From NCBI RefSeq assembly GCF_029893585.1, contig NZ_JARXYX010000014.1, forward strand, positions 1 through 64,000: DNA of 64,000 nt, in the 5' to 3' direction. Below, one piece after another: positions 26,211 to 36,831 of this stretch. The DNA is from Streptomyces sp. LBL (GTDB lineage Bacteria > Actinomycetota > Actinomycetes > Streptomycetales > Streptomycetaceae). How positions within the stretch are numbered: position 1 is the stretch's first letter; the number at the start of each line of letters is the position of its first letter. Position numbers and translations under genes: made by a program. Below the pieces are notes generated by a model. It searched no databases. It saw only the letters and a list, made by a program, of their open reading frames with translations, and was not told where the DNA came from.

Positions 26211-26755
26211 CCGAGCTCGCGGAGTTCACGACGTTGCTGCTCAGCCGCATCCGTGAGGTGGCCGACTATCCGGAGCCGAACGTGATGTTCAAGGACATCA
26301 CCCCGCTCCTGGCGGACCCGGTGGCGTTCACCGCGCTCACCCACGCCCTTGCCGAGGTCGCCGTGAACACCGGCGCCACGAAGATCGTCGGCCTGGAGGC
26401 CCGCGGCTTCATCCTGGGCGCCCCGGTCGCGGTCCGCGCCGGCCTCGGCTTCATCCCCGTACGCAAGGCGGGCAAGCTCCCCGGAGCCACCCTCAGCCAG
26501 GCGTACGACCTGGAGTACGGCTCCGCGGAGATCGAGGTGCACGCCGAGGACCTCAGCGGGGACGATCGCGTGCTGGTGGTCGACGACGTGCTGGCCACCG
26601 GCGGCACCGCCGAGGCGTCGATCCAGCTCATCCGTCGCGCGGGCGCCGAGGTCGCGGGCCTCGCCGTGCTGATGGAACTGGGTTTCCTGGGCGGCCGCGC
26701 CCGTCTGGAACCGACCCTCGCCGGCGCCCCACTGGAGGCGCTGCTCAAGGTCTGA
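26207..26755 (+). CDS. apt: Adenine phosphoribosyltransferase
   Basis: This is a 182-residue purine-salvage enzyme that converts adenine and PRPP to AMP. The PRPP-binding motif is VLVVDDVLATGGTAEA, and the adenine-contact region is in EARGFILGAPVA. The N-terminus YPEPNVMFKDITPLL is typical of Apt. The ATG overlaps the secF stop (ATGA). The order secF-apt-relA recurs in actinobacteria and places adenine salvage next to the alarmone enzyme. Confidence 0.95.
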   Translation: MTELAEFTTLLLSRIREVADYPEPNVMFKDITPLLADPVAFTALTHALAEVAVNTGATKIVGLEARGFILGAPVAVRAGLGFIPVRKAGKLPGATLSQAYDLEYGSAEIEVHAEDLSGDDRVLVVDDVLATGGTAEASIQLIRRAGAEVAGLAVLMELGFLGGRARLEPTLAGAPLEALLKV

Positions 26756-26806
26756 GGCGCCGGGAGCACCAGGTGGACACCCTGATGCCACCCGCAGGAC
26801 ACCGAA

Positions 26807-26837
26807 GGACGGGCCCGGAGGAATCCGGCGCCCGTCC
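26807..26837 (+). terminator. Terminator hairpin between apt and relA
   Basis: GGACGGGC pairs with GCCCGTCC. It is stacked, after a one-base bulge, on CCGGA/TCCGG with a GGAA loop (26807-26837), and is followed by CTTGCGTTT. It lies 52 nt after apt and ends the sec-apt transcript. Confidence 0.7.
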
Positions 26838-26958
26838 CTTGCGTTTCACCGGTAGACGGCCCTCAGAGTGGCCTGAAGGCGATCCCGGGGCGCAGGATCG
26901 CTACCATGGGATCTCCGGAGCCTGACCTGGGGACCCGGATCGCGGACGAGGAGTCCTC

Positions 26959-29520
<2,562 letters not shown>

Positions 29521-29545
29521 CAGCGCGTACGAGAGAGCGCATACG

Positions 29546-29585
29546 AAAGAGGGGCTCCCGCACCACAGGTACGGGGCCCTCTTCG
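29546..29585. terminator. Terminator between relA and the DUF349 gene
   Basis: AAGAGGG(G)C pairs with GCCCTCTT, extended by CCCG/CGGG, around an 11-nt loop. It lies in the 106-nt gap between relA and the convergent DUF349 gene and could act in both directions. Confidence 0.65.
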
Positions 29586-29626
29586 TCAATCTGCCTGATC
29601 TGTCTGAACCGTCCAGCCGCCAGCCG

Positions 29627-30856
29627 TCAGCCGCCGAACTCGTGCAGTCCCTTCAGCGCCTGGTCCAGGAGCGCCTGGCGGCCCTCCAGCTCGCGCTCGA
29701 GCTTGTCGGCCCTGGCGTTGTTGCCCTGGGTCCGCGCCTGCTCGATCTGGCGGTTCAGCTTGTCCACGGCCGCCTGGAGCTGGCCGGTCAGCCCCTCGGC
29801 ACGCGCGCGTGCTTCCGGGTTGCTCCGGCGCCACTCGGTCTCCTCGGCCTCCTGCAAGGCCCGCTCGACGGCGTGTACCCGGCCCTCGACCTTCGGCCGG
29901 GCGTCCCGCGGCACATGGCCGATGGCCTCCCAGCGTTCGTTGATCGAGCGGAACGCGGCCCGAGCGCCTTTCAGGTCACCGATCGGCAGGAGCTTCTCGG
30001 CCTCCTCGGCCAGCTCTTCCTTCAGCTTCAGGTTCTCCGACTGCTCGGCGTCCCGCTCGGCGAAGACCGAGCTGCGGGCGGCGAAGAAGACGTCCTGGGC
30101 GCCGCGGAAGCGGTTCCACAGGTCGTCCTCGTGCTCGCGCTGGGCGCGGCCCGCGGCCTTCCACTCCGCCATCAGCTCGCGGTAGCGCGCGGCCGTGGGA
30201 CCCCAGTCGGTCGATCCCGAGAGCGCCTCGGACTCGGCGACCAACCGCTCCTTGGTGCGGCGGGCCTCCTCGCGCTGCGCGTCCAGCGAGGCGAAGTGGG
30301 CCTTGCGGCGCTTGGAGAACGCCGAGCGGGCGTGCGAGAAGCGGTGCCACAGCTCGTCGTCCGACTTGCGGTCGAGCCGGGGCAGGCCCTTCCAGGTGTC
30401 GACCAGGGAACGCAGTCGCTCACCGGCCGCCCGCCACTGGTCGGACTGCGCCAGCTCCTCCGCCTCCGTGACCAGCGCCTCCTTGGCGTGCCGCGCCTCG
30501 TCGGACTGCTTCGCGCGCTGCTGCTTGCGCTCCTCGCGGCGCTTGTCGACGGTCTCCACGAGCTTGTCCAGCCGCGTCCGCAGTGCGTCCAGGTCACCGA
30601 CCACGTGGTGGGCGTCGACCTGCTCGCGGATGTGGTCGATCGCTGCCTGTGCGTCCTTTGCCGACAGGTCGGTGGTCTTCACTCGCTTCTCGAGGAGGCC
30701 GATCTCGACAATCAGGCCCTCATACTTGCGTTCGAAGTAGGCCAGTGCTTCCTCGGGGGAGCCTGCCTGCCAGGAACCGACGACCTGCTCGCCGTCGGCC
30801 GTACGCACGTACACGGTTCCCGTCTCGTCGACGCGGCCCCACGGGTCGCTGCTCAC
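29627..30856 (-). CDS. DUF349-repeat coiled-coil protein
   Basis: This is a 409-residue soluble protein consisting almost entirely of charged helices. It carries several DUF349 repeats, seen as recurring W-K-x-L and LWxRFxxARxxFxxxR patterns (DTWKGLPRLDRKSDDELWHRF, then AEWKAAGRAQREHEDDLW and INERWEAIGHVPRD). The N-terminal 45 residues form a small beta segment (WGRVDETGTVYVRTADGEQ). The family has no established biochemical role. It starts with GTG preceded by GGAGGAGG. It converges on relA. Confidence 0.85.
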   Translation of the reverse strand: MSSDPWGRVDETGTVYVRTADGEQVVGSWQAGSPEEALAYFERKYEGLIVEIGLLEKRVKTTDLSAKDAQAAIDHIREQVDAHHVVGDLDALRTRLDKLVETVDKRREERKQQRAKQSDEARHAKEALVTEAEELAQSDQWRAAGERLRSLVDTWKGLPRLDRKSDDELWHRFSHARSAFSKRRKAHFASLDAQREEARRTKERLVAESEALSGSTDWGPTAARYRELMAEWKAAGRAQREHEDDLWNRFRGAQDVFFAARSSVFAERDAEQSENLKLKEELAEEAEKLLPIGDLKGARAAFRSINERWEAIGHVPRDARPKVEGRVHAVERALQEAEETEWRRSNPEARARAEGLTGQLQAAVDKLNRQIEQARTQGNNARADKLERELEGRQALLDQALKGLHEFGG

Positions 30857-30928
30857 AGCGCCTCCTCCACATGATGCCTGCGGGAGGCCTCAGCATCCCC
30901 GGGCATCGTCCACAGTTTCGTCACGGCC

Positions 30929-30934
30929 AACATA
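30929..30934 (-). promoter_or_regulatory. Candidate -10 for the DUF349 gene
   Basis: On the minus strand TATGTT lies about 70 nt before the GTG start at 30856. No strong -35 is seen at 17-18 nt, only GGACAG. Confidence 0.3.
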
Positions 30935-30991
30935 GGCGACCGGCGGGTTGCCTGTCCGCATCCCGCGCGACCGAAATTTCCCTGCTGAGGG

Positions 30992-31822
30992 TCAGGATTT
31001 GGTGACCGTTGCCTTGTTGATCACGACCGTCGCGTTGGGGGCCGTGTTGCCCGTCGTGGGGTCGGCGGCCTGGGCTCCCGCGGCGGCGATCTTCTTGAGG
31101 ACCTTCATGCCGGACGCGGACACCGTGCCGAACGGTGTGTAGCTGGGCGGGAGCTGACTGTCCTGGTAGACGAGGAAGAACTGGCTGCCGCCGGTGTGCG
31201 CCTTGCCGGTGTTCGCCATCGCGACCGTGCCCGCCGGGTAGATGTTGTTCTTGAGGCTTTTGTCCTTCAGGTTCTCGTCCGGGATGGTGTAGCCGGGGCC
31301 ACCGCTGCCGCTGCCCGTCGGGTCGCCGCACTGCAGCACGTAGATGCCCTCGGTGGTGAGCCGGTGGCACTTGGTGTGGTCGAAGTAGCCCTTGTCGGCG
31401 AGGAAGTCGAACGAGTTCACGGTGTGCGGCGCCGCCGACGCGTTCAGCGCGAGGTCGATGTCGCCGCACGTCGTCGCGAGCTTCATCGTGTACTTCGCCG
31501 ACTTGTCGACGGTCACCGCCGGCTCCTTCTTCCAGGTCGCCGTCTTGACCTTGCCGGACGCCGGCTTCTCGCACGGATCCGGCGCCTTGCTGGGCTGCGG
31601 TCCCGCGCTCGGCGTCGTCTCGGAGCTCGCGTTGGTCTTGTCGTCGTCCTTGAGGACCCCGGTCGTGTAGAGGGCCAGACTGCCCACCAGGATCACGCCG
31701 AGCACCGACGCGATCACCGAGTTGCGCATGCGCGCCTTACGTCGCGCGGCCGTGCGCCGCTCCTGCTGGCGCAGGAACTTCTCCCGGGCGAGCTGACGCT
31801 TCCGCTGTTCCTGGGTGACCAC
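30992..31822 (-). CDS. Membrane-anchored cyclophilin-type peptidyl-prolyl isomerase
   Basis: This is a 276-residue protein. A strongly basic N-terminus (residues 1-32, RKRQLAREKFLRQQERR) precedes one span (VIASVLGVILVGSLALY). A Ser/Thr/Pro linker and a cyclophilin domain follow, with FDFLADKGYFDHTKCHRLT, TVAMANTGKAHTGGSQFFLVY and TPFGTVSASGMKVL. The catalytic Arg region and the GSQFF motif are recognisable. The domain would face outside and help fold exported proteins at proline bonds. The start is GTG. It diverges from the MBL-fold gene. Confidence 0.9.
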   Translation of the reverse strand: MVTQEQRKRQLAREKFLRQQERRTAARRKARMRNSVIASVLGVILVGSLALYTTGVLKDDDKTNASSETTPSAGPQPSKAPDPCEKPASGKVKTATWKKEPAVTVDKSAKYTMKLATTCGDIDLALNASAAPHTVNSFDFLADKGYFDHTKCHRLTTEGIYVLQCGDPTGSGSGGPGYTIPDENLKDKSLKNNIYPAGTVAMANTGKAHTGGSQFFLVYQDSQLPPSYTPFGTVSASGMKVLKKIAAAGAQAADPTTGNTAPNATVVINKATVTKS

Positions 31823-31912
31823 CGGATTCTCTCCTCATGCGTCTCGTACGTCGACTGGGACGCGTGCGTCTTGTGAGCCGACCGCCTGCGTGTGCCCCGT
31901 ACCGTATATGGG

Positions 31913-31943
31913 TTGGCTGAGGAATCGGCAGCGCCGGTAGGCT
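31913..31943 (+). promoter_or_regulatory. Candidate promoter of MBL gene and hisS
   Basis: TTGGCT (31913-31918), a 19-nt spacer and TAGGCT (31938-31943) lie about 60 nt before the GTG of the MBL-fold gene. Both hexamers are fair matches to the housekeeping consensus. Confidence 0.4.
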
Positions 31944-32001
31944 CTGACCGCAGGAGTAACCGCTCTGAAGCCCACCCGAATCGACACAACGAAGGACGAT
32001 C

Positions 32002-32712
32002 GTGCTCATTGCCGGGTTCCCCGCCGGAGCATGGGGGACGAACTGTTATCTCGTCGCCCCCGCCGCCGGTGAGGAGTGCGTGATCATCGACCCCGGCCAC
32101 CAGGCCGCCCAGGGAGTCGAGGAGACGCTGAAGAAGCATCGGCTCAAGCCCGTCGCCGTCGTCCTCACCCACGGCCACATCGACCATGTGGCCTCGGTCG
32201 TCCCGGTGTGCGGCGCGCACGGCGTACCGGCGTGGATCCACCCCGGGGACCGGTACATGATGACCGACCCGTCGATGGGTCTCGGCCGGTCCATCGGAAT
32301 GCCGCTGATGGGCGAGCTGACCGTGGGGGAGCCGGACGACGTCAAGGAGCTGACCGACGGCGCGAAGCTGGAGCTGGCCGGTCTGGAGCTGTCCGTCGCG
32401 CACGCGCCCGGCCATACCAAGGGGTCGGTGACCTTCCGGATGCCCGAGGCCGCGGACATTCCGCCGGTCTTCTTCTCGGGCGACCTGATCTTCGCCGGCT
32501 CCATCGGACGCACCGACCTGCCCGGCGGTGACATGGACGAGATGCTCGACTCGCTGGCCCGCGTGTGCCTGCCGCTCGAGGACTCGACCGTGGTGCTGTC
32601 CGGCCACGGCCCCCAGACGACCATCGGCCAGGAGCGCGCCACCAACCCGTATCTGCGGCAGGTGGCGGCCGGCCAGGGAGCGGATGTCGACGCTCCCCGA
32701 CGAGGAATGTGA
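32002..32712 (+). CDS. MBL-fold metal hydrolase (glyoxalase II-like)
   Basis: This is a 236-residue metallo-beta-lactamase-fold protein. The metal motif H-x-H-x-D-H is in LTHGHIDHVASV, followed by AHAPGHTKGSVTF (third His), FSGDLIFAGSIGRTDLPGG (bridging Asp) and LSGHGPQTTIG (last His). The layout matches hydroxyacylglutathione-hydrolase-like enzymes; since streptomycetes use mycothiol, the true substrate is probably a different thioester. It starts at GTG 32002 and ends 13 nt before hisS, so the two genes share a transcript. Confidence 0.9.
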   Translation: MLIAGFPAGAWGTNCYLVAPAAGEECVIIDPGHQAAQGVEETLKKHRLKPVAVVLTHGHIDHVASVVPVCGAHGVPAWIHPGDRYMMTDPSMGLGRSIGMPLMGELTVGEPDDVKELTDGAKLELAGLELSVAHAPGHTKGSVTFRMPEAADIPPVFFSGDLIFAGSIGRTDLPGGDMDEMLDSLARVCLPLEDSTVVLSGHGPQTTIGQERATNPYLRQVAAGQGADVDAPRRGM

Positions 32713-32725
32713 CGAGAGACCTCCC

Positions 32726-33988
32726 GTGAGCACCTTCAAGGCCCCCAAGGGCACGTACGACCTGATCCCGCCCGACTCCGCGACGTATCTGGCGGTCCGC
32801 GAGGCGATCGCCGCGCCGCTGCGCAACTCCGGCTACGGCTACATCGAGACCCCGGGCTTCGAGAACGTGGAACTCTTCGCGCGGGGTGTCGGTGAGTCCA
32901 CCGACATCGTGACGAAGGAGATGTACGCCTTCGAGACCAAGGGCGGCGACCAGCTGGCCCTGCGCCCGGAGGGCACCGCCTCCGTGCTGCGCGCCGCGCT
33001 GGAGGCCAACCTGCACAAGGCGGGCAACCTCCCGGTCAAGCTCTGGTACTCCGGCTCGTACTACCGCTACGAGCGCCCGCAGAAGGGCCGGTACAGGCAC
33101 TTCTCGCAGGTCGGCGCGGAGGCGATCGGTGCGGAGGACCCGGCGCTGGACGCCGAGCTGATCATCCTGGCCGACCAGGCGTACCGGTCGCTGGGCCTCA
33201 GGAACTTCCGGATCCTGCTGAACTCCCTGGGCGACAAGGAGTGCCGTCCGGTGTACCGGGAGGCGCTGCAGAGCTTTCTCCGGAGCCTCGACCTGGACGA
33301 GGAGACGCTCCGCCGCGCGGACATCAACCCGCTGCGGGTGCTGGACGACAAACGCCCGGACGTCCAGAAGCAGTTGGCCGACGCGCCGCTGCTGCGCGAC
33401 TACCTCTGCGACGCGTGCAAGGCGTACCACGAGGAGGTGCGCGAGCTGATCACGGCGGCGGGCGTCTCCTTCGAGGACGACCCGAAGCTGGTACGCGGTC
33501 TGGACTACTACACCCGTACGACCTTCGAGTTCGTCCACGACGGTCTGGGCTCCCAGTCGGCGGTGGGCGGTGGCGGACGCTACGACGGCCTGTCCGAGAT
33601 GATCGGCGGCCCCGCGCTGCCGTCCGTCGGCTGGGCACTGGGGGTCGACCGCACGGTCCTCGCCCTGGAGGCGGAGGGCGTGGAACTCGAACTTCCCTCC
33701 GCGACCAGCGTGTTCGCGGTGCCGCTGGGCGAGGAGGCCCGCCGGATCCTGTTCGCGAAGGTCACCGAGCTGCGCAAGCAGGGTGTCGCGGCGGACTTCT
33801 CGTACGGGGCCAAGGGCCTCAAGGGCGCGATGAAGAACGCCAACCGCAGCGGCGCCCGCTACACGATCGTCGCCGGCGAACGCGACCTCGCCGAGGGCGT
33901 CGTCCAGCTCAAGGACATGGAGTCCGGTGAGCAGACGGCGATCGGTGTGAACGAGATCGTGGCGGAGCTGGAGTCGAGGCTGGGCTGA
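32726..33988 (+). CDS. hisS: Histidine-tRNA ligase
   Basis: This is a 420-residue class II synthetase. Motif 2 lies in WYSGSYYRYERPQKGRYRHF, the histidine-specific loops are in LVRGLDYYTRTTFEF, and motif 3 is in GWALGVDRTVLALE. A C-terminal anticodon domain of about 95 residues follows. I chose the GTG at 32726 (VSTFKAPKGTYDL) because KAPKGTYDL begins the family core; an in-frame ATG at 32685 would add 14 residues overlapping the upstream gene. Confidence 0.95.
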   Translation: MSTFKAPKGTYDLIPPDSATYLAVREAIAAPLRNSGYGYIETPGFENVELFARGVGESTDIVTKEMYAFETKGGDQLALRPEGTASVLRAALEANLHKAGNLPVKLWYSGSYYRYERPQKGRYRHFSQVGAEAIGAEDPALDAELIILADQAYRSLGLRNFRILLNSLGDKECRPVYREALQSFLRSLDLDEETLRRADINPLRVLDDKRPDVQKQLADAPLLRDYLCDACKAYHEEVRELITAAGVSFEDDPKLVRGLDYYTRTTFEFVHDGLGSQSAVGGGGRYDGLSEMIGGPALPSVGWALGVDRTVLALEAEGVELELPSATSVFAVPLGEEARRILFAKVTELRKQGVAADFSYGAKGLKGAMKNANRSGARYTIVAGERDLAEGVVQLKDMESGEQTAIGVNEIVAELESRLG

Positions 33989-34005
33989 GGGACGGGTTGA
34001 AGGGT

Positions 34006-34035
34006 GGGCGGGCAAGCGCATCGGGCTGCCCGCCC
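34006..34035 (+). terminator. Terminator hairpin after hisS
   Basis: GGGCGGGCA pairs with TGCCCGCCC around a 12-nt loop, 18 nt after the hisS stop. It sits directly beside the broken 3' end of the ABC ATPase remnant on the other strand. Confidence 0.6.
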
Positions 34036-34062
34036 TTCCCGCTCTGCCCGCCCTGCGCGCCC

Positions 34063-34462
34063 TCCCGCTCTGGCCTCCAGACCAACCAGGCCGATGCCCT
34101 TCTCCGGGGCGCGCGGCCTCGGACAGGAGCGGGCGAAATGCCGCACGGTTTTGCCGGCCGTCAACTCCGCGCGCGCGGATTCGTCCTGCCAGACAGTTCC
34201 GACACGGAAACGCCACGCGCGCGTGGCGCGCGCCGGATCCGCCCCGAGGACGGGCACCTCGCCCGCATCCCGGTCCCGGTCGCCCCGGAAGATCTCCCCG
34301 GTCGTGCTCTTGCCGGCCTCGTCGGGCCTCGTCGGGCCTCACCAGGCCGAACACCGCGCTCTGGTGGATGCCGAGGGCGATGCCGTCGATCCCGGCCATG
34401 TCGCCGTACCGCCGACGCAGCCCCCGTACGTCCACCGCGAGTTTTTTCGCGTGTGATGCCAT
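34063..34462 (-). pseudogene. Decayed ABC-transporter ATPase fragment
   Basis: Read on the minus strand from the ATG at 34462, the frame gives LAVDVRGLRRRYGDMAGIDG followed by VFGLV, the A-loop and strand before Walker A of an ABC ATPase. A perfect 10-bp tandem duplication (34321-34330 and 34331-34340) then shifts the frame. Removing one copy gives RPDEAGKSTTGEIFRGD, a Walker A lacking two of its glycines, and continues into PVLGADPARATRAWRFRVG and AELTAGKTVRHFA, typical of drug/antibiotic-export ATPases. Similarity stops near ...GLVGLEARA; the signature motif, Walker B and switch His are absent. It is clearly a truncated, frameshifted remnant. With the hisS terminator it accounts for most of the 620-nt gap. 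Confidence 0.75.
34321..34340. repeat. 10-bp tandem duplication disrupting Walker A
   Basis: GTCGGGCCTC occurs twice in direct succession. The extra copy adds 10 nt inside the Walker A coding region of the ABC remnant and shifts the frame; a third, diverged copy (TGCCGGCCTC) precedes it. Confidence 0.9.
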
Positions 34463-34608
34463 GCGTTCGAGCCTCGGCCTGAACCGAGCATTCCGGGACG
34501 ACCGTGCGTACTTCCTTATGTCCATCGAACGGTGGACGCCGGGGTCGGTGCGGCACAATGGCCGGTGCCCCGGGAAGGTCCCACTCTCCAGCAGACGGAA
34601 TCGGCGTG

Positions 34609-35271
34609 ATGAGCAAGACTCCAGTCAAGGACGTCTCCACCGAGCGCGCGCCCTCGTCGGCGGGCGCCGATGCCGCGCCGCGGACGGCGGGCGGCAGCCG
34701 GGCCTTCGGCCTGCTGCTGGTGATCACCGGAGCGGCAGGCCTGCTCGCCGCGTGGGTGATCACGATCGACAAGTTCAAGCTGCTCGAGGCCAAGGTCGAG
34801 GGCAAGACCTTCGTCCCCGGCTGCAGCCTGAACCCCGTCGTCTCCTGCGGCAGCGTCATGGAGAGCAAGCAGGCCGCCGTTTTCGGGTTCCCCAACCCGA
34901 TGCTCGGCCTTGTCTGCTACGGCATCGTGATCTGCGTCGGTGTGAGCCTGCTCGCCCGGGCTCGCTTCCCGCGCTGGTACTGGCTCACCTTCAACGCCGG
35001 CACCCTCTTCGGCGTCGGCTTCTGCGCCTGGCTGATGTTCCAGTCGCTGTACCGGATCAACGCGCTGTGCCTGTGGTGCTCGCTGGCCTGGGTCGCCACG
35101 ATCGTCATGTTCTGGTACGTCACGTCGTTCAACATCCGCAACGGCTTCCTGCCCGCCCCGCGCTGGTTGAAGAGCTTCTTCGGCGAGTTCACCTGGGTCA
35201 TGCCGGTACTGCACATCGGGATCATCGGCATGCTGGTCCTGACGCGCTGGTGGGACTTCTGGACCAGCTGA
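34609..35271 (+). CDS. Vitamin K epoxide reductase (VKOR) family protein
   Basis: This is a 220-residue integral membrane protein with about five spans. A conserved loop Cys pair is in PGCSLNPVVSCGSV, and the redox-active C-x2-C is in NALCLWCSLAW, with the preceding Ser/Asn loop. Bacterial VKOR proteins reoxidise DsbA-like disulfide catalysts using quinones, supporting disulfide formation outside the cell. The N-terminal 40 residues are hydrophilic. I chose the ATG at 34609; a GTG one codon upstream is an alternative. The stop codon is the first base-triplet of a tandem-repeat array. Confidence 0.9.
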   Translation: MSKTPVKDVSTERAPSSAGADAAPRTAGGSRAFGLLLVITGAAGLLAAWVITIDKFKLLEAKVEGKTFVPGCSLNPVVSCGSVMESKQAAVFGFPNPMLGLVCYGIVICVGVSLLARARFPRWYWLTFNAGTLFGVGFCAWLMFQSLYRINALCLWCSLAWVATIVMFWYVTSFNIRNGFLPAPRWLKSFFGEFTWVMPVLHIGIIGMLVLTRWWDFWTS

Positions 35272-35408
35272 CCGGCCGGCATCCGGGGCCGTCGACCGCT
35301 CGGCTTCCGGCCTGTTGACTGCTCGGCTTCCGGCCTGTTGACCGTCCGGATCCCGGCCTGTTGACCACTGGGCTTCCGGCCCGTTGACCACTGGCTTTCC
35401 GGGCCGAC
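35270..35408. repeat. Tandem array, six units of about 23 bp
   Basis: The units are 35270-35293, 35294-35316, 35317-35339, 35340-35362, 35363-35385 and 35386-35408. Each begins GACC or GACT and carries CGGCTTCCGGCCTGTT or a close variant. The array begins inside the TGA stop of the VKOR gene and fills most of the gap before rarA. Inner units are the most alike. Confidence 0.9.
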
Positions 35409-35442
35409 CGACAGCCCCGACGGGATTGTCAGTGCGGTGACA

Positions 35443-35448
35443 TAGGGT
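35443..35448 (+). promoter_or_regulatory. Candidate -10 of rarA (possibly leaderless)
   Basis: TAGGGT ends 7 nt before the GTG start of rarA, the spacing expected if transcription begins at or next to the start codon. No ribosome-binding site is visible upstream, which agrees with a leaderless message. Confidence 0.35.
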
Positions 35449-35455
35449 TTTCGGT

Positions 35456-36811
35456 GTGGAGCCCGACCTGTTCACCGCCGCAGCAGAAGAACGTCAGGAG
35501 AAGGACCCGGCCGCCAGCCCCCTGGCCGTCCGGATGCGTCCGCGCACCCTGGACGAGGTGGTGGGCCAGCAGCACCTCCTGAAGCCGGGCTCACCCCTGC
35601 GCAGACTGGTCGGCGAGGGCTCGGGCGGCCCGGCCGGCCCCTCTTCGGTGATCCTCTGGGGCCCGCCCGGCACCGGAAAGACGACCCTGGCGTACGTCGT
35701 CTCCAAGGCCACCAACAAGCGCTTCGTGGAGCTCTCGGCGATCACCGCCGGCGTCAAGGAGGTCCGCGCGGTCATCGACGGCGCCCGCCGGGCCACCGGC
35801 GGCTTCGGCAAGGAGACGGTCCTCTTCCTCGACGAGATCCACCGCTTCAGCAAGGCCCAGCAGGACTCCCTGCTCCCGGCCGTGGAGAACCGCTGGGTGA
35901 CGCTGATCGCGGCGACGACCGAGAACCCGTACTTCTCGGTGATCTCCCCCCTCCTGTCCCGCTCCCTCCTCCTCACTCTCGAACCGCTCACGGACGACGA
36001 CGTGCGCCGACTCCTGCGCCGTGCCCTCACCGACGAGCGTGGCCTCAAGGACGCCGTCACCCTCCCCGAGGACGCCGAGGAACACCTGCTGCGGATCGCC
36101 GGCGGCGATGCCCGCCGCGCCCTGACCGCCCTTGAGGCGGCCACCGGAGCCACCCTCGACAAGGGCGAGCCGGAGGTGAGCCTGCAGACCCTGGAGGAGA
36201 CGGTCGACCGGGCCGCCGTGAAGTACGACCGCGACGGGGACCAGCACTACGACGTGGCCAGCGCCCTCATCAAGTCCATCCGCGGCTCCGACGTCGACGC
36301 GGCCCTGCACTACCTGGCCCGCATGATCGAGGCCGGCGAAGACCCCCGCTTCATCGCCCGTCGGCTGATGATCTCCGCCAGCGAGGACATCGGCCTCGCC
36401 GACCCGAACGCCCTGTCGATCACGGTGGCCGCCGCCCAGGCCGTCGCCATGATCGGCTTCCCCGAGGCCGCCCTCACCCTCAGCCACGCCACCATCGCCC
36501 TCGCCCTGGCCCCCAAGTCCAACGCGGCGACCACGGCGATCGGCGCCGCCATGGCGGACGTACGCAAGGGGCTGGCCGGCCCCGTCCCGCCGCATCTGCG
36601 TGACGGGCACTACAAGGGCGCCGCCAAGCTGGGCCACGCCCAGGGGTACGTGTATCCGCACGACCTGCCGGAGGGCATCGCCGCCCAGCAGTACGCCCCG
36701 GACGAGATCAAGGAACGCGAGTACTACGAGCCCACCCGGCACGGCGCCGAGGCCCGGTACGCGGACGCCGTGGAGTGGACCAGGAAGCGCCTCGGTCGCA
36801 AGCGGTCCTGA
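35456..36811 (+). CDS. rarA: Replication-associated recombination protein RarA (MgsA)
   Basis: This is a 451-residue AAA+ ATPase of the RarA/MgsA/WRNIP1 family. An N-terminal LADRMRPRTLDEVVGQQHLL-type segment is followed by Walker A (WGPPGTGKTTLAY), Walker B (TVLFLDEIHRFSK) and sensor 1 (LIAATTENPYF). The RarA-specific C-terminal part contains DVDAALHYLARMIEAGEDP and the tetramerisation region LAPKSNAATTAIGAAM. It acts at stalled replication forks. The start is GTG with no Shine-Dalgarno sequence. Confidence 0.94.
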   Translation: MEPDLFTAAAEERQEKDPAASPLAVRMRPRTLDEVVGQQHLLKPGSPLRRLVGEGSGGPAGPSSVILWGPPGTGKTTLAYVVSKATNKRFVELSAITAGVKEVRAVIDGARRATGGFGKETVLFLDEIHRFSKAQQDSLLPAVENRWVTLIAATTENPYFSVISPLLSRSLLLTLEPLTDDDVRRLLRRALTDERGLKDAVTLPEDAEEHLLRIAGGDARRALTALEAATGATLDKGEPEVSLQTLEETVDRAAVKYDRDGDQHYDVASALIKSIRGSDVDAALHYLARMIEAGEDPRFIARRLMISASEDIGLADPNALSITVAAAQAVAMIGFPEAALTLSHATIALALAPKSNAATTAIGAAMADVRKGLAGPVPPHLRDGHYKGAAKLGHAQGYVYPHDLPEGIAAQQYAPDEIKEREYYEPTRHGAEARYADAVEWTRKRLGRKRS

Positions 36812-36819
36812 GCACCCTG

Positions 36820-36825
36820 TAGAAT
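36820..36825 (+). promoter_or_regulatory. Candidate -10 of rpsD
   Basis: TAGAAT lies 8 nt after the rarA stop. It would give a transcript with a leader of about 280 nt before rpsD. The -35 region, inside rarA, is a weak match. Confidence 0.35.
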
Positions 36826-36831
36826 TCCCCG

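Noticed and set aside
34161..34895. 244-codon minus-strand frame overlapping the VKOR start
   Set aside because: It overlaps the start of a clear VKOR gene and the ABC remnant in another frame, and its sequence is compositional noise.
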